Part shown: in pieces, positions 13,901 to 21,520 of the stretch
Position numbering within the stretch: the stretch's first letter is position 1
Layout of the letters: every line of letters begins with the position of its first letter
From: an uncultured Bacillus sp.
GTDB lineage: Bacteria > Bacillota > Bacilli > Bacillales > Cytobacillaceae
Assembly (NCBI GenBank): GCA_937894355.1
Contig: CALCRD010000433.1
Coordinates: 1 to 22,379 of the forward strand
Direction: 5' to 3'
Length of the DNA: 22,379 nt
Made by a program: the position numbers and the translations under genes
The notes under the pieces: generated by a model
What the model was told of the DNA's origin: nothing
What the model saw: only the letters and a program-made list of their open reading frames with translations
Databases searched by the model: none

Positions 13901-15307
13901 TTAGTTTGCCTCCTTCATTTGATCCACATCATCATAATTCTGGCTAGCATTTGCCTTTTCACGGGAACTTTTTATTTTATAGGATATGACTAATATTCCT
14001 AGCCAAACCGGTGCAAGGTAAAGCGATATTCTAAAGCTTGGTAAAAACCACATTAAGCCCAATAGCATAAATAAATATCCCATTGTTATATAATTTGAAT
14101 ATGGGTAAAACGGCATTTTAAACTTTAAACTTGCAACAGCCTTGTCATCCAACGTTTTTCTAAATTTATTATGGGTAATTAAAATCATGATCCAGTTAAT
14201 AACAATTGCTAGAACAGCAATAGACATTACTATACCGAATACTTGACCTGGAAGGAAAGCATTTAATATTACAGAAATACCTACAATGCCTGATGAAAAT
14301 AATACACTGCGGGTTGGAACTCCAGTCTTTCCAACTTTAAGAAGGACCTTTGGAGCATTCCCTTGTTCTGCAAGTCCGAACAGCATACGTGCATTACTAT
14401 ACAAGCAGCTGTTATAAGCAGAAAATGTTGCCGTAAGAACGATAAAGTTTAGTATGGTTGCGGCCGCAGGAATTCCTAACTGATCAAAAATCATTACGAA
14501 AGGACTTCCATCTAACCCTACTTTATTCCAAGGGAATAAAGTTACTAATACGAACATAGAACCAACATAGAAAATTAGGATACGGTAAAGAACTTGATTG
14601 ATTGCTTTAGGGATCGTTTTGTCTGGATTTTCTGCTTCTCCCGCAGTAATCCCGATAAGTTCAACCCCACCAAAGGCAAAGGTTACAACTACCAACGATA
14701 GCATCAAACCACCGATACCCTTAGGTAAAAATCCACCTTCAGCGACTAAATTTGCAAATCCAATTGCTTCTCCGCCATTTCCAAAGCCGAAGAAGATAAT
14801 TGCTAACCCGAAAAGGATCATTAAAATGACAGCACCAACTTTAAAGATAGCTCCCCAAAACTCTATTTCTCCAAAAGCCTTTACGCCAATTAGGTTAATC
14901 ATCGTAATAACTACGAACATCACAAATCCTGAAACCCACTGTGGTACATCAGGGAGCCAGTAGTTAACATAAATCCCCACAGCGGTTACTTCAGCCATGG
15001 ATACGGCTATGTAGCAAAACCAGTAGTTCCAGCCAGAAATAAATCCAGCCATTTTCCCCCAATATTTATAAGCAAAAGTACTAAATGCCCCTGATACTGG
15101 GGTATGAACAGTCATTTCTCCCATGCAACGCATTACTAGAAAAATAAAGAATCCACCAATTGCATAAGATAACATAACCGCTGGTCCCACTAGCTCTATT
15201 GTGGATGCTGAGCCATAAAATAAACCTGTTCCGATAGCGCCTCCTAAGGCGATCATCTGGATATGCCTGTTTTTAAGACCTCTTTTCAATTCTTGCTTTT
15301 CCCCCAT
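13901..15307 (-). CDS. AroP-like aromatic amino-acid permease (APC superfamily, AAT family)
   Basis: The product has 468 residues with 12 predicted helices. The N terminus LKRGLKNRHIQMIALGGAIG and GTGLFYGSAS, the segment SGAFSTFAYKYWG, SGWNYW, the ITAGEAENPDKTIPKAINQV loop and YNSCLYSNARMLFGLAEQGNAP closely follow recalled E. coli AroP/PheP. That family carries Phe, Tyr and Trp with protons. The ATG at 15307 is preferred over a GTG three codons earlier, which would sit on top of the GGAGAG site. It lies between ridA and pdxK on the same strand, and is the likely tryptophan importer, replacing the TnaB of enterobacteria. The 185-bp gap upstream has only an imperfect inverted repeat (15328-15342 / 15361-15374) and no T-tailed terminator. 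Confidence 0.85.
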   Translation of the reverse strand: MGEKQELKRGLKNRHIQMIALGGAIGTGLFYGSASTIELVGPAVMLSYAIGGFFIFLVMRCMGEMTVHTPVSGAFSTFAYKYWGKMAGFISGWNYWFCYIAVSMAEVTAVGIYVNYWLPDVPQWVSGFVMFVVITMINLIGVKAFGEIEFWGAIFKVGAVILMILFGLAIIFFGFGNGGEAIGFANLVAEGGFLPKGIGGLMLSLVVVTFAFGGVELIGITAGEAENPDKTIPKAINQVLYRILIFYVGSMFVLVTLFPWNKVGLDGSPFVMIFDQLGIPAAATILNFIVLTATFSAYNSCLYSNARMLFGLAEQGNAPKVLLKVGKTGVPTRSVLFSSGIVGISVILNAFLPGQVFGIVMSIAVLAIVINWIMILITHNKFRKTLDDKAVASLKFKMPFYPYSNYITMGYLFMLLGLMWFLPSFRISLYLAPVWLGILVISYKIKSSREKANASQNYDDVDQMKEAN

Positions 15308-15501
15308 ACGTCTCACTCTCCAATTGGATTTGCATTTTTAAAGAAGTAAATCTTGTACGTTTTTAAAAGCAAATTGGGAAACAAAAATGAACGATAGATA
15401 AAAGAAGCTGAAGAATCCCTATATCTAATAGTCCATGTATAGCAGAATGACGGGTTAATCTCAAATAACATCTAACTATTTAAAAAGGTTGTATTGTTGC
15501 T

Positions 15502-15873
15502 CTATTTTTTAACTGCTATTACCTCGATCTCGCACAATACACCCTTTGGAAGCTCCTTAACAGCCACGCAGCTACGAGCTGGATTCGAAACAAAATACTT
15601 TGCATAAACTTCATTAAATGAGGAAAAATCACTCATATTAGCTAGAAAACATGTTGTTTTAAGAACATCTTCAAAACCTATTCCTGCTGCTTCTAAAATT
15701 CCACCGACATTTTTACAGCTTTGTGCTGTTTGCGCGCTAATACCCTCTGGGATTGTTCCATCTTCTGGGTTAATTGGTATTTGTCCAGATGTATATACCA
15801 TTCCATTAATCTCAAAACCTTGTGAATATGGTCCTATTGCACCTGGAGCTTTTGTAGTTTCTATCTTCATCAT
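15502..15873 (-). CDS. ridA: RidA family 2-iminopropanoate/2-aminoacrylate deaminase
   Basis: The product has 123 residues, the normal RidA length. It has the family pattern: N-terminal APGAIGPYSQ, VYTSGQIP, the Arg of NPARSCVAV that binds the substrate carboxylate, and the C-terminal CEIEVIAV with the catalytic-site Glu. RidA hydrolyses reactive enamine/imine intermediates released by PLP enzymes to the keto acid and ammonia. The ATG at 15873 is chosen because an AGGAGG site lies 9 bases before it; the frame is open seven codons further left through that site. It directly follows tnaA, whose beta-elimination releases 2-aminoacrylate, so a dedicated clean-up role is strongly suggested. Confidence 0.9.
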   Translation of the reverse strand: MMKIETTKAPGAIGPYSQGFEINGMVYTSGQIPINPEDGTIPEGISAQTAQSCKNVGGILEAAGIGFEDVLKTTCFLANMSDFSSFNEVYAKYFVSNPARSCVAVKELPKGVLCEIEVIAVKK

Positions 15874-15899
15874 GTCATTTTTCCTCCTAAACAATAACC

Positions 15900-15914
15900 A
15901 TGCAAACGCTTACT
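15900..15914. promoter_or_regulatory. cre site (CcpA), perfect consensus match
   Basis: ATGCAAACGCTTACT fits WTGNAANCGNWNNCW at every defined position. It lies 27 bases upstream of the ridA start, within the tnaA-ridA gap. CcpA bound here could act as a roadblock for ridA, the permease and pdxK when a preferred sugar is present. Confidence 0.7.
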
Positions 15915-15931
15915 TCACGATTTGTAATACA

Positions 15932-15985
15932 GAAGAACAAAACAGTGATTTAGTTCTTTCATTCAATACCACTGTTCTGTTCTTC
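15932..15985 (-). terminator. Long inverted repeat between tnaA and ridA
   Basis: GAAGAACAAAACAGTG and CACTGTTCTGTTCTTC are near-complementary 16-base arms around a 22-base loop. No T run follows on the minus strand, so it may stabilise the tnaA mRNA end or cause partial termination rather than being a full terminator. Confidence 0.5.
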
Positions 15986-16007
15986 CTTTCAACTCAAACA
16001 AATTTGA

Positions 16008-17444
16008 TTAAATATGAACTAACTCTTCATCACTATCAGCAACTTCTTTAGTAGTTATTTCAATTGGCTCTAAGCTTGCTTGGAAGTGACGAAGAATTGG
16101 CGGCTCCCAAGTGATTGCATATCCACGTTTGATTTCACTTGCTCTCTCTTTAATATTGATCAAGGCATCAACTACAACATCAAGATGTGCTTGTGTATAT
16201 ACTCTTCTAGGAATAGCCAAGCGCGTGAATTCAAAATCAGCGTGCAATTGTTCTTTTGTATCAGGATCATTTCCAAGCATATAAGAGCCGATATCACAAG
16301 TTCGAATTCCTGCTTCTTTATACAATTCAATAGCTAAAACTTGTCCTGGATACTCATTATAAGGAATATGTGGTAACAATGCCTGCGCATCAATGAAAAC
16401 ACCGTGACCACCTACCGGAGCTTGGTAAGAGATTCCTGCATCATCCAAACGTGCAGCGATGTATTCACTTTGCCCAATTCGATAAGCAAGGTAGGATTCA
16501 TCAATTCCTTCATACATTCCGATGGATAATGATTCCATGTCACGTCCGGATAAACCGCCATAAGTATAGAAGCCCTCGTATGAAATACAATTTGCTTTTA
16601 TTTTTAAAATTAGTGGCGATTCTCCATCTTTAACACCAATCAATCCACCCATATTTACAATGGTATCTTTCTTGGCTGACATCGTGAATGTATCAGCAAA
16701 GCTAAACATTTTATTGATAATCTCTTTGATCGACATGTCTTTGCATTCTTCTTCCCTTTGTTTCACAAAGTATGCATTCTCTGCATAGCGTGCCGCATCA
16801 ATATTTAAAGGGATATTGTATTTTTTACAAATATCAGATACTTCTCTCATATTTTGCATAGAAACCGGTTGTCCACCAGCTGAGTTGTTAGTAATCGTCA
16901 TAACCACTAATCCGATATTTTCTGGACCGTATTCATTAATCAGTTGTTCTAGTTTTTCAACATCCATATTTCCTTTGAATGGTGCCCGGATTGTTGGATT
17001 TTTAGCCTCTTCTACAACACAATCTAACGCTCTTGCACCTGCAAGCTCAACATGTGCACGAGTTGTATCAAAGAACATATTTGAGATGGCATATTTGCCT
17101 TCACTTAAAAATAGAGGAAACAATACTTTTTCAGCAGCACGGCCTTGGTGTACAGGCTGTATGTACTCAAAGCCTAGTATATCTACACCTGCATCACGTA
17201 ATTTAAAATAACTAGAAGCGCCAGCATAAGCTTCATCACCTCGCATAATGCCTGCCCATTGTTCTACACTCATAGCGCCTGTTCCGCTATCTGTTAATAG
17301 ATCGATGTATACATCTTCTCCCTTAAGCCCAAACAAATTATATTTTGCCTCTTTAATTTTCAGTTCTCTTTCTTCCCTTGATAAAATCTTTATAGTTTCA
17401 ACTGACTTAATTCTAAATGGTTCTGCAATATATTTAATAGCCAT
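16008..17444 (-). CDS. tnaA: Tryptophanase (tryptophan indole-lyase)
   Basis: The product has 478 residues of the PLP beta-eliminating lyase family. It cleaves L-tryptophan to indole, pyruvate and ammonia. The start EPFRIKSVETI, IDLLTDSGTGAMS, MRGDEAYAG, PVHQGR and the PLP lysine in MSAKKD (Lys259) are clear. Tryptophanase and tyrosine phenol-lyase are told apart by recalled active-site residues. Here FFDTT carries Asp126 (Thr in the phenol-lyase), IRTCDIGS lacks the Arg of the phenol-lyase ERG motif, and ILRHF carries His453 (Phe in the phenol-lyase). All three point to tryptophanase. The ATG at 17444 lies 9 bases after GGAGG; a TTG two codons earlier is less likely. It leads the ridA-permease-pdxK cluster. 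Confidence 0.9.
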   Translation of the reverse strand: MAIKYIAEPFRIKSVETIKILSREERELKIKEAKYNLFGLKGEDVYIDLLTDSGTGAMSVEQWAGIMRGDEAYAGASSYFKLRDAGVDILGFEYIQPVHQGRAAEKVLFPLFLSEGKYAISNMFFDTTRAHVELAGARALDCVVEEAKNPTIRAPFKGNMDVEKLEQLINEYGPENIGLVVMTITNNSAGGQPVSMQNMREVSDICKKYNIPLNIDAARYAENAYFVKQREEECKDMSIKEIINKMFSFADTFTMSAKKDTIVNMGGLIGVKDGESPLILKIKANCISYEGFYTYGGLSGRDMESLSIGMYEGIDESYLAYRIGQSEYIAARLDDAGISYQAPVGGHGVFIDAQALLPHIPYNEYPGQVLAIELYKEAGIRTCDIGSYMLGNDPDTKEQLHADFEFTRLAIPRRVYTQAHLDVVVDALINIKERASEIKRGYAITWEPPILRHFQASLEPIEITTKEVADSDEELVHI

Positions 17445-17732
17445 TATCAAATTCCTCCAAAAAGTGAATTTCTTACTATATTAATAGGATTCTGTGCCTT
17501 TACAGGCAACAAAAACTGTCATACCCGAAGAATTACTGAACATGATAGAAACATTACGACCGATTGTGACCAAAATGCAGTTTTCTTTCGAAAGACTCAT
17601 CAAAAGGGAGTGATTACTTGGTAGCATAGCAGCCCAAAAAAGAAAGGAGATTTGTTCGAACAATAAGTATCTGGATTAAGATGCACCTTCTTCCATAAAA
17701 CAGTATTGAAATATAATAATAAATAGCTTAAT

Positions 17733-17778
17733 ATTAAGATAATAATTTATCATTAAGATAATAATTTATTATCTTAAT
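17733..17778. promoter_or_regulatory. Candidate operator: 27-bp palindrome plus direct half-copy
   Basis: The arms ATTAAGATAATAA (17752-17764) and TTATTATCTTAAT (17766-17778) are exactly complementary around one T. A second copy of ATTAAGATAATAATTTATC starts 19 bases earlier, at 17733, making three half-sites. The site lies in the divergent region between tnaA and the YheO-type regulator. A weak minus-strand promoter (TTAATA-N16-TATATT) lies at the tnaA side, which would leave a leader of about 260 bases. The regulator is the obvious candidate to bind here. Confidence 0.6.
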
Positions 17779-17795
17779 CACAATTTATCATATAC

Positions 17796-17810
17796 ATTAA
17801 CCGCTTACAA
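17796..17810. promoter_or_regulatory. Possible cre site with one mismatch
   Basis: On the minus strand TTGTAAGCGGTTAAT matches the CcpA consensus WTGNAANCGNWNNCW except at the conserved C near the end. It lies next to the candidate operator, upstream of tnaA. Confidence 0.4.
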
Positions 17811-17847
17811 TGTTTATTTTTAAATGTTTCACTAATTTTTCTTTCTT

Positions 17848-17875
17848 TTAACATTTTATCAGTAATTATTATAAT
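17848..17875 (+). promoter_or_regulatory. Promoter of the YheO-type regulator gene
   Basis: TTAACA (17848-17853) and a perfect TATAAT (17870-17875) are 16 bases apart, and the start codon follows 41 bases after the -10. Confidence 0.6.
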
Positions 17876-17916
17876 ATAATAATTAAGTGTCGCATTACAG
17901 TTTGGAGGAAATATCA

Positions 17917-18591
17917 ATGAGCAAGGAATTATTGCAGTATTATAAATCTCTAGTGAAATTCTTAGGTGAAGTTTTAGGTCCTCAATATGAAATTGTTTTA
18001 CACGTTTTGACCTCAGAAACTGATGCGTATATTGGAGCGATTGCCAATAATGAAGTAAGTGGCAGGTCGTTGAATTCAGGTTTAACTGAATTAGCAAAGA
18101 AAATGATTCAGGATCAAGAACATAAAAATCGCGACTATATTTTGAACTATGTTGGAAAAATGCCTGATGGTAAAGAATGTTCCTCTTCCACCTATTTTAT
18201 TAAAGATCACCGTAATAAGCTTCTAGGCTTACTTTGTATAAATTTCGATACAACAAAACACAAATTAATCGCACAAGAAATTCTTCAGCTCGCAAACATC
18301 AAATTGCCTTTCACCAAAATGATCTCCGAAACTCAAAATAATGATTATGTAGAGCATTTCCCTAATAGTGTTCAAGATATTATTTTCAGTGTGATTGATT
18401 TTGATATTTTACAATCTGATTTACAATTAACCAAAGAAAAGAAAATTAGCATTATCAAAGAGCTGAATGATAAAAATGTTTTCCAGGTTAAAGGTGCTGT
18501 TCAGGAAGTTTCAAATACATTAAAAATATCTGAGGCTAGTGTTTATCGCTATCTAAATTTAGTTCAACGCTCTGACTCGTCAGAAATATAA
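17917..18591 (+). CDS. YheO-type PAS/HTH transcriptional regulator of the tna cluster
   Basis: The product has 224 residues. Residues about 5-120 match the YheO-like PAS domain (LGEVLGPQYEIVLHVL, then the DHRNKLLGLLCINFD core). Residues 168-215 form the matching C-terminal helix-turn-helix, ending ISEASVYRYLNLV. Related proteins such as DauR control amino-acid catabolism genes. The start at 17917 follows GGAGG at 8 bases; the frame is open ten codons further left without a site. It is transcribed away from tnaA across a 470-base region with a palindromic operator candidate. It most likely senses tryptophan, indole or a metabolite and controls the tnaA cluster; whether it activates or represses is not visible. 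Confidence 0.82.
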   Translation: MSKELLQYYKSLVKFLGEVLGPQYEIVLHVLTSETDAYIGAIANNEVSGRSLNSGLTELAKKMIQDQEHKNRDYILNYVGKMPDGKECSSSTYFIKDHRNKLLGLLCINFDTTKHKLIAQEILQLANIKLPFTKMISETQNNDYVEHFPNSVQDIIFSVIDFDILQSDLQLTKEKKISIIKELNDKNVFQVKGAVQEVSNTLKISEASVYRYLNLVQRSDSSEI

Positions 18592-18627
18592 TTTAACCTT
18601 GAAGCGAGGTTAAGAATGTTTACAGGC

Positions 18628-18679
18628 AAAAAAGGAACGGAGGAAATCAGGCTATCCCTGATTCCCTCCGTTCTTTTTT
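18628..18679. terminator. Bidirectional terminator between the regulator and the penicillin-binding protein
   Basis: GAACGGAGG-A-AATCAGG and CCTGATT-C-CCTCCGTTC form a long stem with a CTATC-type loop. It is preceded by six A and followed by six T, so it can stop transcription from both convergent genes. A second small stem, GCCATT / AATGGC (18712-18734), lies nearer the penicillin-binding-protein stop. Its GAATGGCGCCC end resembles hairpin repeat copy 2. Confidence 0.88.
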
Positions 18680-18745
18680 AAGTGCAAAATTCACATCATC
18701 CCAGGGCAACAGCCATTTTTTAACCAAGAATGGCGCCCAAAAGAT

Positions 18746-21220
18746 TTAAATTTCGTTTCCACTATCTTTCTCTTTGTCATCTTTATTATCATCTTTATCT
18801 TTATCTTTATCTTTATCTTTATCCGCTCGTTCTTGCTCTACACCTTTGTTATCAGTTGGATGGCCTTTGACGGTAATCTTAGCAGGGTCACTTCGCCGAT
18901 TTCCAGATACAGTGACAACTTGGAAGTTATGTTCTTCCCCTGGTTTAAGATCAGCAATGGTAACCTCCTTTTCCTTTATCGTAAATAACACCTGAATATT
19001 ACCCTCGTTATCAATTTTACTTATTTCAAATTGAACTTCGTTATCATTTCCGCTATAGTCCCAGCTAAGTTCAATTTCATTTGATTCCTGCTTATAGTTT
19101 CCCTTTAGACTTTCAGCTGCCGCCAGCTTTTCATATTGATTCGACACTTGTTTTGGCTCAGTGCCTCGGACAAATAATTCATAGGTTATTTGGTCTTCTG
19201 GAGTTGATTCACTTGGCTTCATTGCAGGACTAGTCCCTATTTCTACAGCTGATTCAACAACACTTTTTGGTTGTTTGAAATCTGGAGTATGGACCGATTT
19301 CGATACATGTCCCATGACATCCCTAAATATAAGCTGGGCAATCTTTTGATCTTTAGATTTAATACCAACAGATTGATCCTTATAGCCAGTCCAGACGGCC
19401 ATTGTATATTGTGTTGAGTAGCCAGCAAACCAAGCATCTGGTACATCTCCATTTGCTAGATTGTGCTTTTGGCGAAATTGTTGATTATAGTTGGTGGTCC
19501 CTGTTTTTCCGGCAACTGCTGCCAATCCTGACACTTTAGCGTTTGTACCGCTTCCGAGTGTAAGGACATCCTTTAGCATGTCCGTAACCATATAGGCCGT
19601 AGAATCCTTCATAGCGACATGGGACTCTATTTGTCTTTTGACTTCCGTTTCACCATCACGGAGGACGATTTTGTTAACCGTATAGGGTTGATTGTATATT
19701 CCCTCATTACCAAAGGTCGCATAGGCACCAGCCATTTCCAGAGGGGATACCCCTTTATCTTCACCGCCCAGCCCACCAATTGCGTAAGATTCAAAGACAT
19801 TTTTAAAATCTAAGCCAAGTCCTGTGGCAAACTTGTCCGCTTTCTCCAATCCAACCTGTTGTAATGTTTTTAATGCAGGAATGTTTCTTGATAGATATAA
19901 CGCCTTCCGCATCGACATTTGCCCCATAAATTTTCGATCCCAGTTATGAATAGGAGTGCCATCAGAATACGTATATGCTTCATCCAGTAGTTGTTCGTAT
20001 GTTGACCAACCTAAAAACTCGATTGCTGGACCATAATCCAAGATTGGTTTGATCGTTGATCCAGGCTGTCTGCGAGTATCAATCGCATAATTAAAGCCCC
20101 GTTTTACTACTTGGTTTCTTCCGCCACCAATCGCTCTAATCTCACCAGTTTTCGTATCAAGCAGGGTAATCCCAGCCTGCATTTCTTCATCTGGATATTG
20201 GACGTTTGCTTGTCCATTCAATACTTTTTCAACATATTCCTGGGCATTCGAATCAATATTTGTATAAATTTTTAATCCATCTGTAAAAACATTGTATTCG
20301 CCCATTGCTTCAACTTCATCAATGACAGCATCAATATAAGAATTATATTTAAGTTCAGTAGTTTTCCGATCTTCCAGTTTCTTTAATGTCGACTCCACTG
20401 GAATCTTTTGTGCGGCATTGCGGTCAGCATTGGAAATTTTCCCATGCCTATTCATTAAAGATAAAACAGTATTTCTTCGCTCTTCGGCAAGATCTGGGTT
20501 TCTAAACGGATTATGGGCTCTTGGACGTTGTGGAATTCCAGCTAACAAAGCAGCCTCATCTAAGGTTAATTGATCGAGCCTTTTTCCATAATAATAGTCT
20601 GCCGCAGTCGCAATACCATGAATACCATCATCATAATCGACCACATTGTTTATATACATTTCAAAAATTTCTTCTTTTGTATATTTTCCTTCCAATTTAA
20701 ATGCCAGCCAAGCTTCTTGCGCTTTGCGCTTAGGAGTCTTTTCTGTTGATAAAAATTGGTTTTTAATTACCTGTTGAGTAAGCGTACTCGCGCCCTGCGA
20801 TCCAAATCCATTGGTAATATTGGAAATAACAGCGGCTCCAAGCCTAATAAAGTCAATCCCTTGATGTTCGAAAAACCGATTATCCTCTGTTGCCAATACA
20901 GCGTCTTTGACTATTTGAGGAATGTCCTCATATTCAACATAATCTCGGTTTTCGATTCCAACCTTTGTTACCATTTCTCCATTCATATCGTAAATTTCTG
21001 AAGCAATCGGATCTTTCAATAAAGCTTCATCAAATTTCGGTGCGCCGCTTGCATAATAGGCAAAAAAGCCTGATCCAATCAACAACACAGCCATACCGAT
21101 GATGATGAAGGAAAGCAATATTTTTTTTACCAAACTGGCCCTTTTAAGTTTTTTACCCTTCTCCTTTAGAGGCTCCTGCAATTTACTGCGTTCTTCTCTT
21201 GTTTGATATTTATCATTCAT
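18746..21220 (-). CDS. Class A penicillin-binding protein, PBP1A/PonA-like, with FN3 domain and Asp/Lys tail
   Basis: The product has 824 residues. A basic cytoplasmic N terminus leads to one membrane anchor at about 33-57. The glycosyltransferase (GT51) domain, about 75-250, has catalytic Glu112 in TEDNRFFEHQG and GASTLTQQ at 143-150. The transpeptidase domain, about 345-640, has SxxK at 388-391 (STIK), SRN at 444-446 and KTGTT at 572-576. An FN3-like domain spans about 706-786, and the tail at 799-820 is nearly all Asp and Lys. It polymerises and cross-links peptidoglycan outside the membrane. The layout matches B. subtilis PonA (FN3, acidic tail), but recU, the usual ponA neighbour, is absent, so it may be a paralogue. 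The ribosome binding site is weak. Confidence 0.93.
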   Translation of the reverse strand: MNDKYQTREERSKLQEPLKEKGKKLKRASLVKKILLSFIIIGMAVLLIGSGFFAYYASGAPKFDEALLKDPIASEIYDMNGEMVTKVGIENRDYVEYEDIPQIVKDAVLATEDNRFFEHQGIDFIRLGAAVISNITNGFGSQGASTLTQQVIKNQFLSTEKTPKRKAQEAWLAFKLEGKYTKEEIFEMYINNVVDYDDGIHGIATAADYYYGKRLDQLTLDEAALLAGIPQRPRAHNPFRNPDLAEERRNTVLSLMNRHGKISNADRNAAQKIPVESTLKKLEDRKTTELKYNSYIDAVIDEVEAMGEYNVFTDGLKIYTNIDSNAQEYVEKVLNGQANVQYPDEEMQAGITLLDTKTGEIRAIGGGRNQVVKRGFNYAIDTRRQPGSTIKPILDYGPAIEFLGWSTYEQLLDEAYTYSDGTPIHNWDRKFMGQMSMRKALYLSRNIPALKTLQQVGLEKADKFATGLGLDFKNVFESYAIGGLGGEDKGVSPLEMAGAYATFGNEGIYNQPYTVNKIVLRDGETEVKRQIESHVAMKDSTAYMVTDMLKDVLTLGSGTNAKVSGLAAVAGKTGTTNYNQQFRQKHNLANGDVPDAWFAGYSTQYTMAVWTGYKDQSVGIKSKDQKIAQLIFRDVMGHVSKSVHTPDFKQPKSVVESAVEIGTSPAMKPSESTPEDQITYELFVRGTEPKQVSNQYEKLAAAESLKGNYKQESNEIELSWDYSGNDNEVQFEISKIDNEGNIQVLFTIKEKEVTIADLKPGEEHNFQVVTVSGNRRSDPAKITVKGHPTDNKGVEQERADKDKDKDKDKDDNKDDKEKDSGNEI
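18791..18823. repeat. In-frame hexanucleotide microsatellite in the penicillin-binding-protein tail
   Basis: ATCTTT is repeated five times and followed by ATC. On the minus strand it encodes alternating Asp and Lys (residues about 800-810). Gain or loss of a unit keeps the frame and changes the tail by two residues. Confidence 0.9.
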
Positions 21221-21476
21221 TTAGGATCTTCTCACTTTCTACAGTATAAGATTCCCTTTGTTTGAAGGAATAGTTTATGTATCATTTTTGTAATCTTTTG
21301 CTTGAACGTTAACAAGTGTTCTCATGAATGATTATATATTAGTAAATCTATAACTCAATAATTGTCCGATAAAAATATAATGATAATAAACTAACAATTT
21401 ATGAAAATGGATTTTTAAATATCCGAAAGTCCCATGGTTCATTATTGATATTAGGTACAGTGGGAAAAAGGCAGTT

Positions 21477-21511
21477 AAAAAAGGCATCCTTTACTCAAAA
21501 AGGAATACCTA
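21477..21511 (-). terminator. Terminator of the FHA/winged-helix regulator gene
   Basis: On the minus strand AGGTATTCCTTT and AAAGGATGCCT pair (one bulge and a G-U pair) and are followed by six T, just after the stop. The rest of the 300-bp gap 21221-21520 shows no further clear signal. Confidence 0.7.
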
Positions 21512-21520
21512 GGTTTTATT

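Noticed and set aside
16008..17444. Annotation of the lyase as tyrosine phenol-lyase
   Set aside because: The Asp, Ile and His at the three discriminating positions match tryptophanase; the phenol-lyase has Thr, Arg and Phe there.
17481..17663. 60-codon minus-strand frame in the tnaA leader as a protein-coding gene
   Set aside because: The start is TTG without any ribosome binding site and the sequence resembles no known protein. It is kept only as a possibility in the leader finding.
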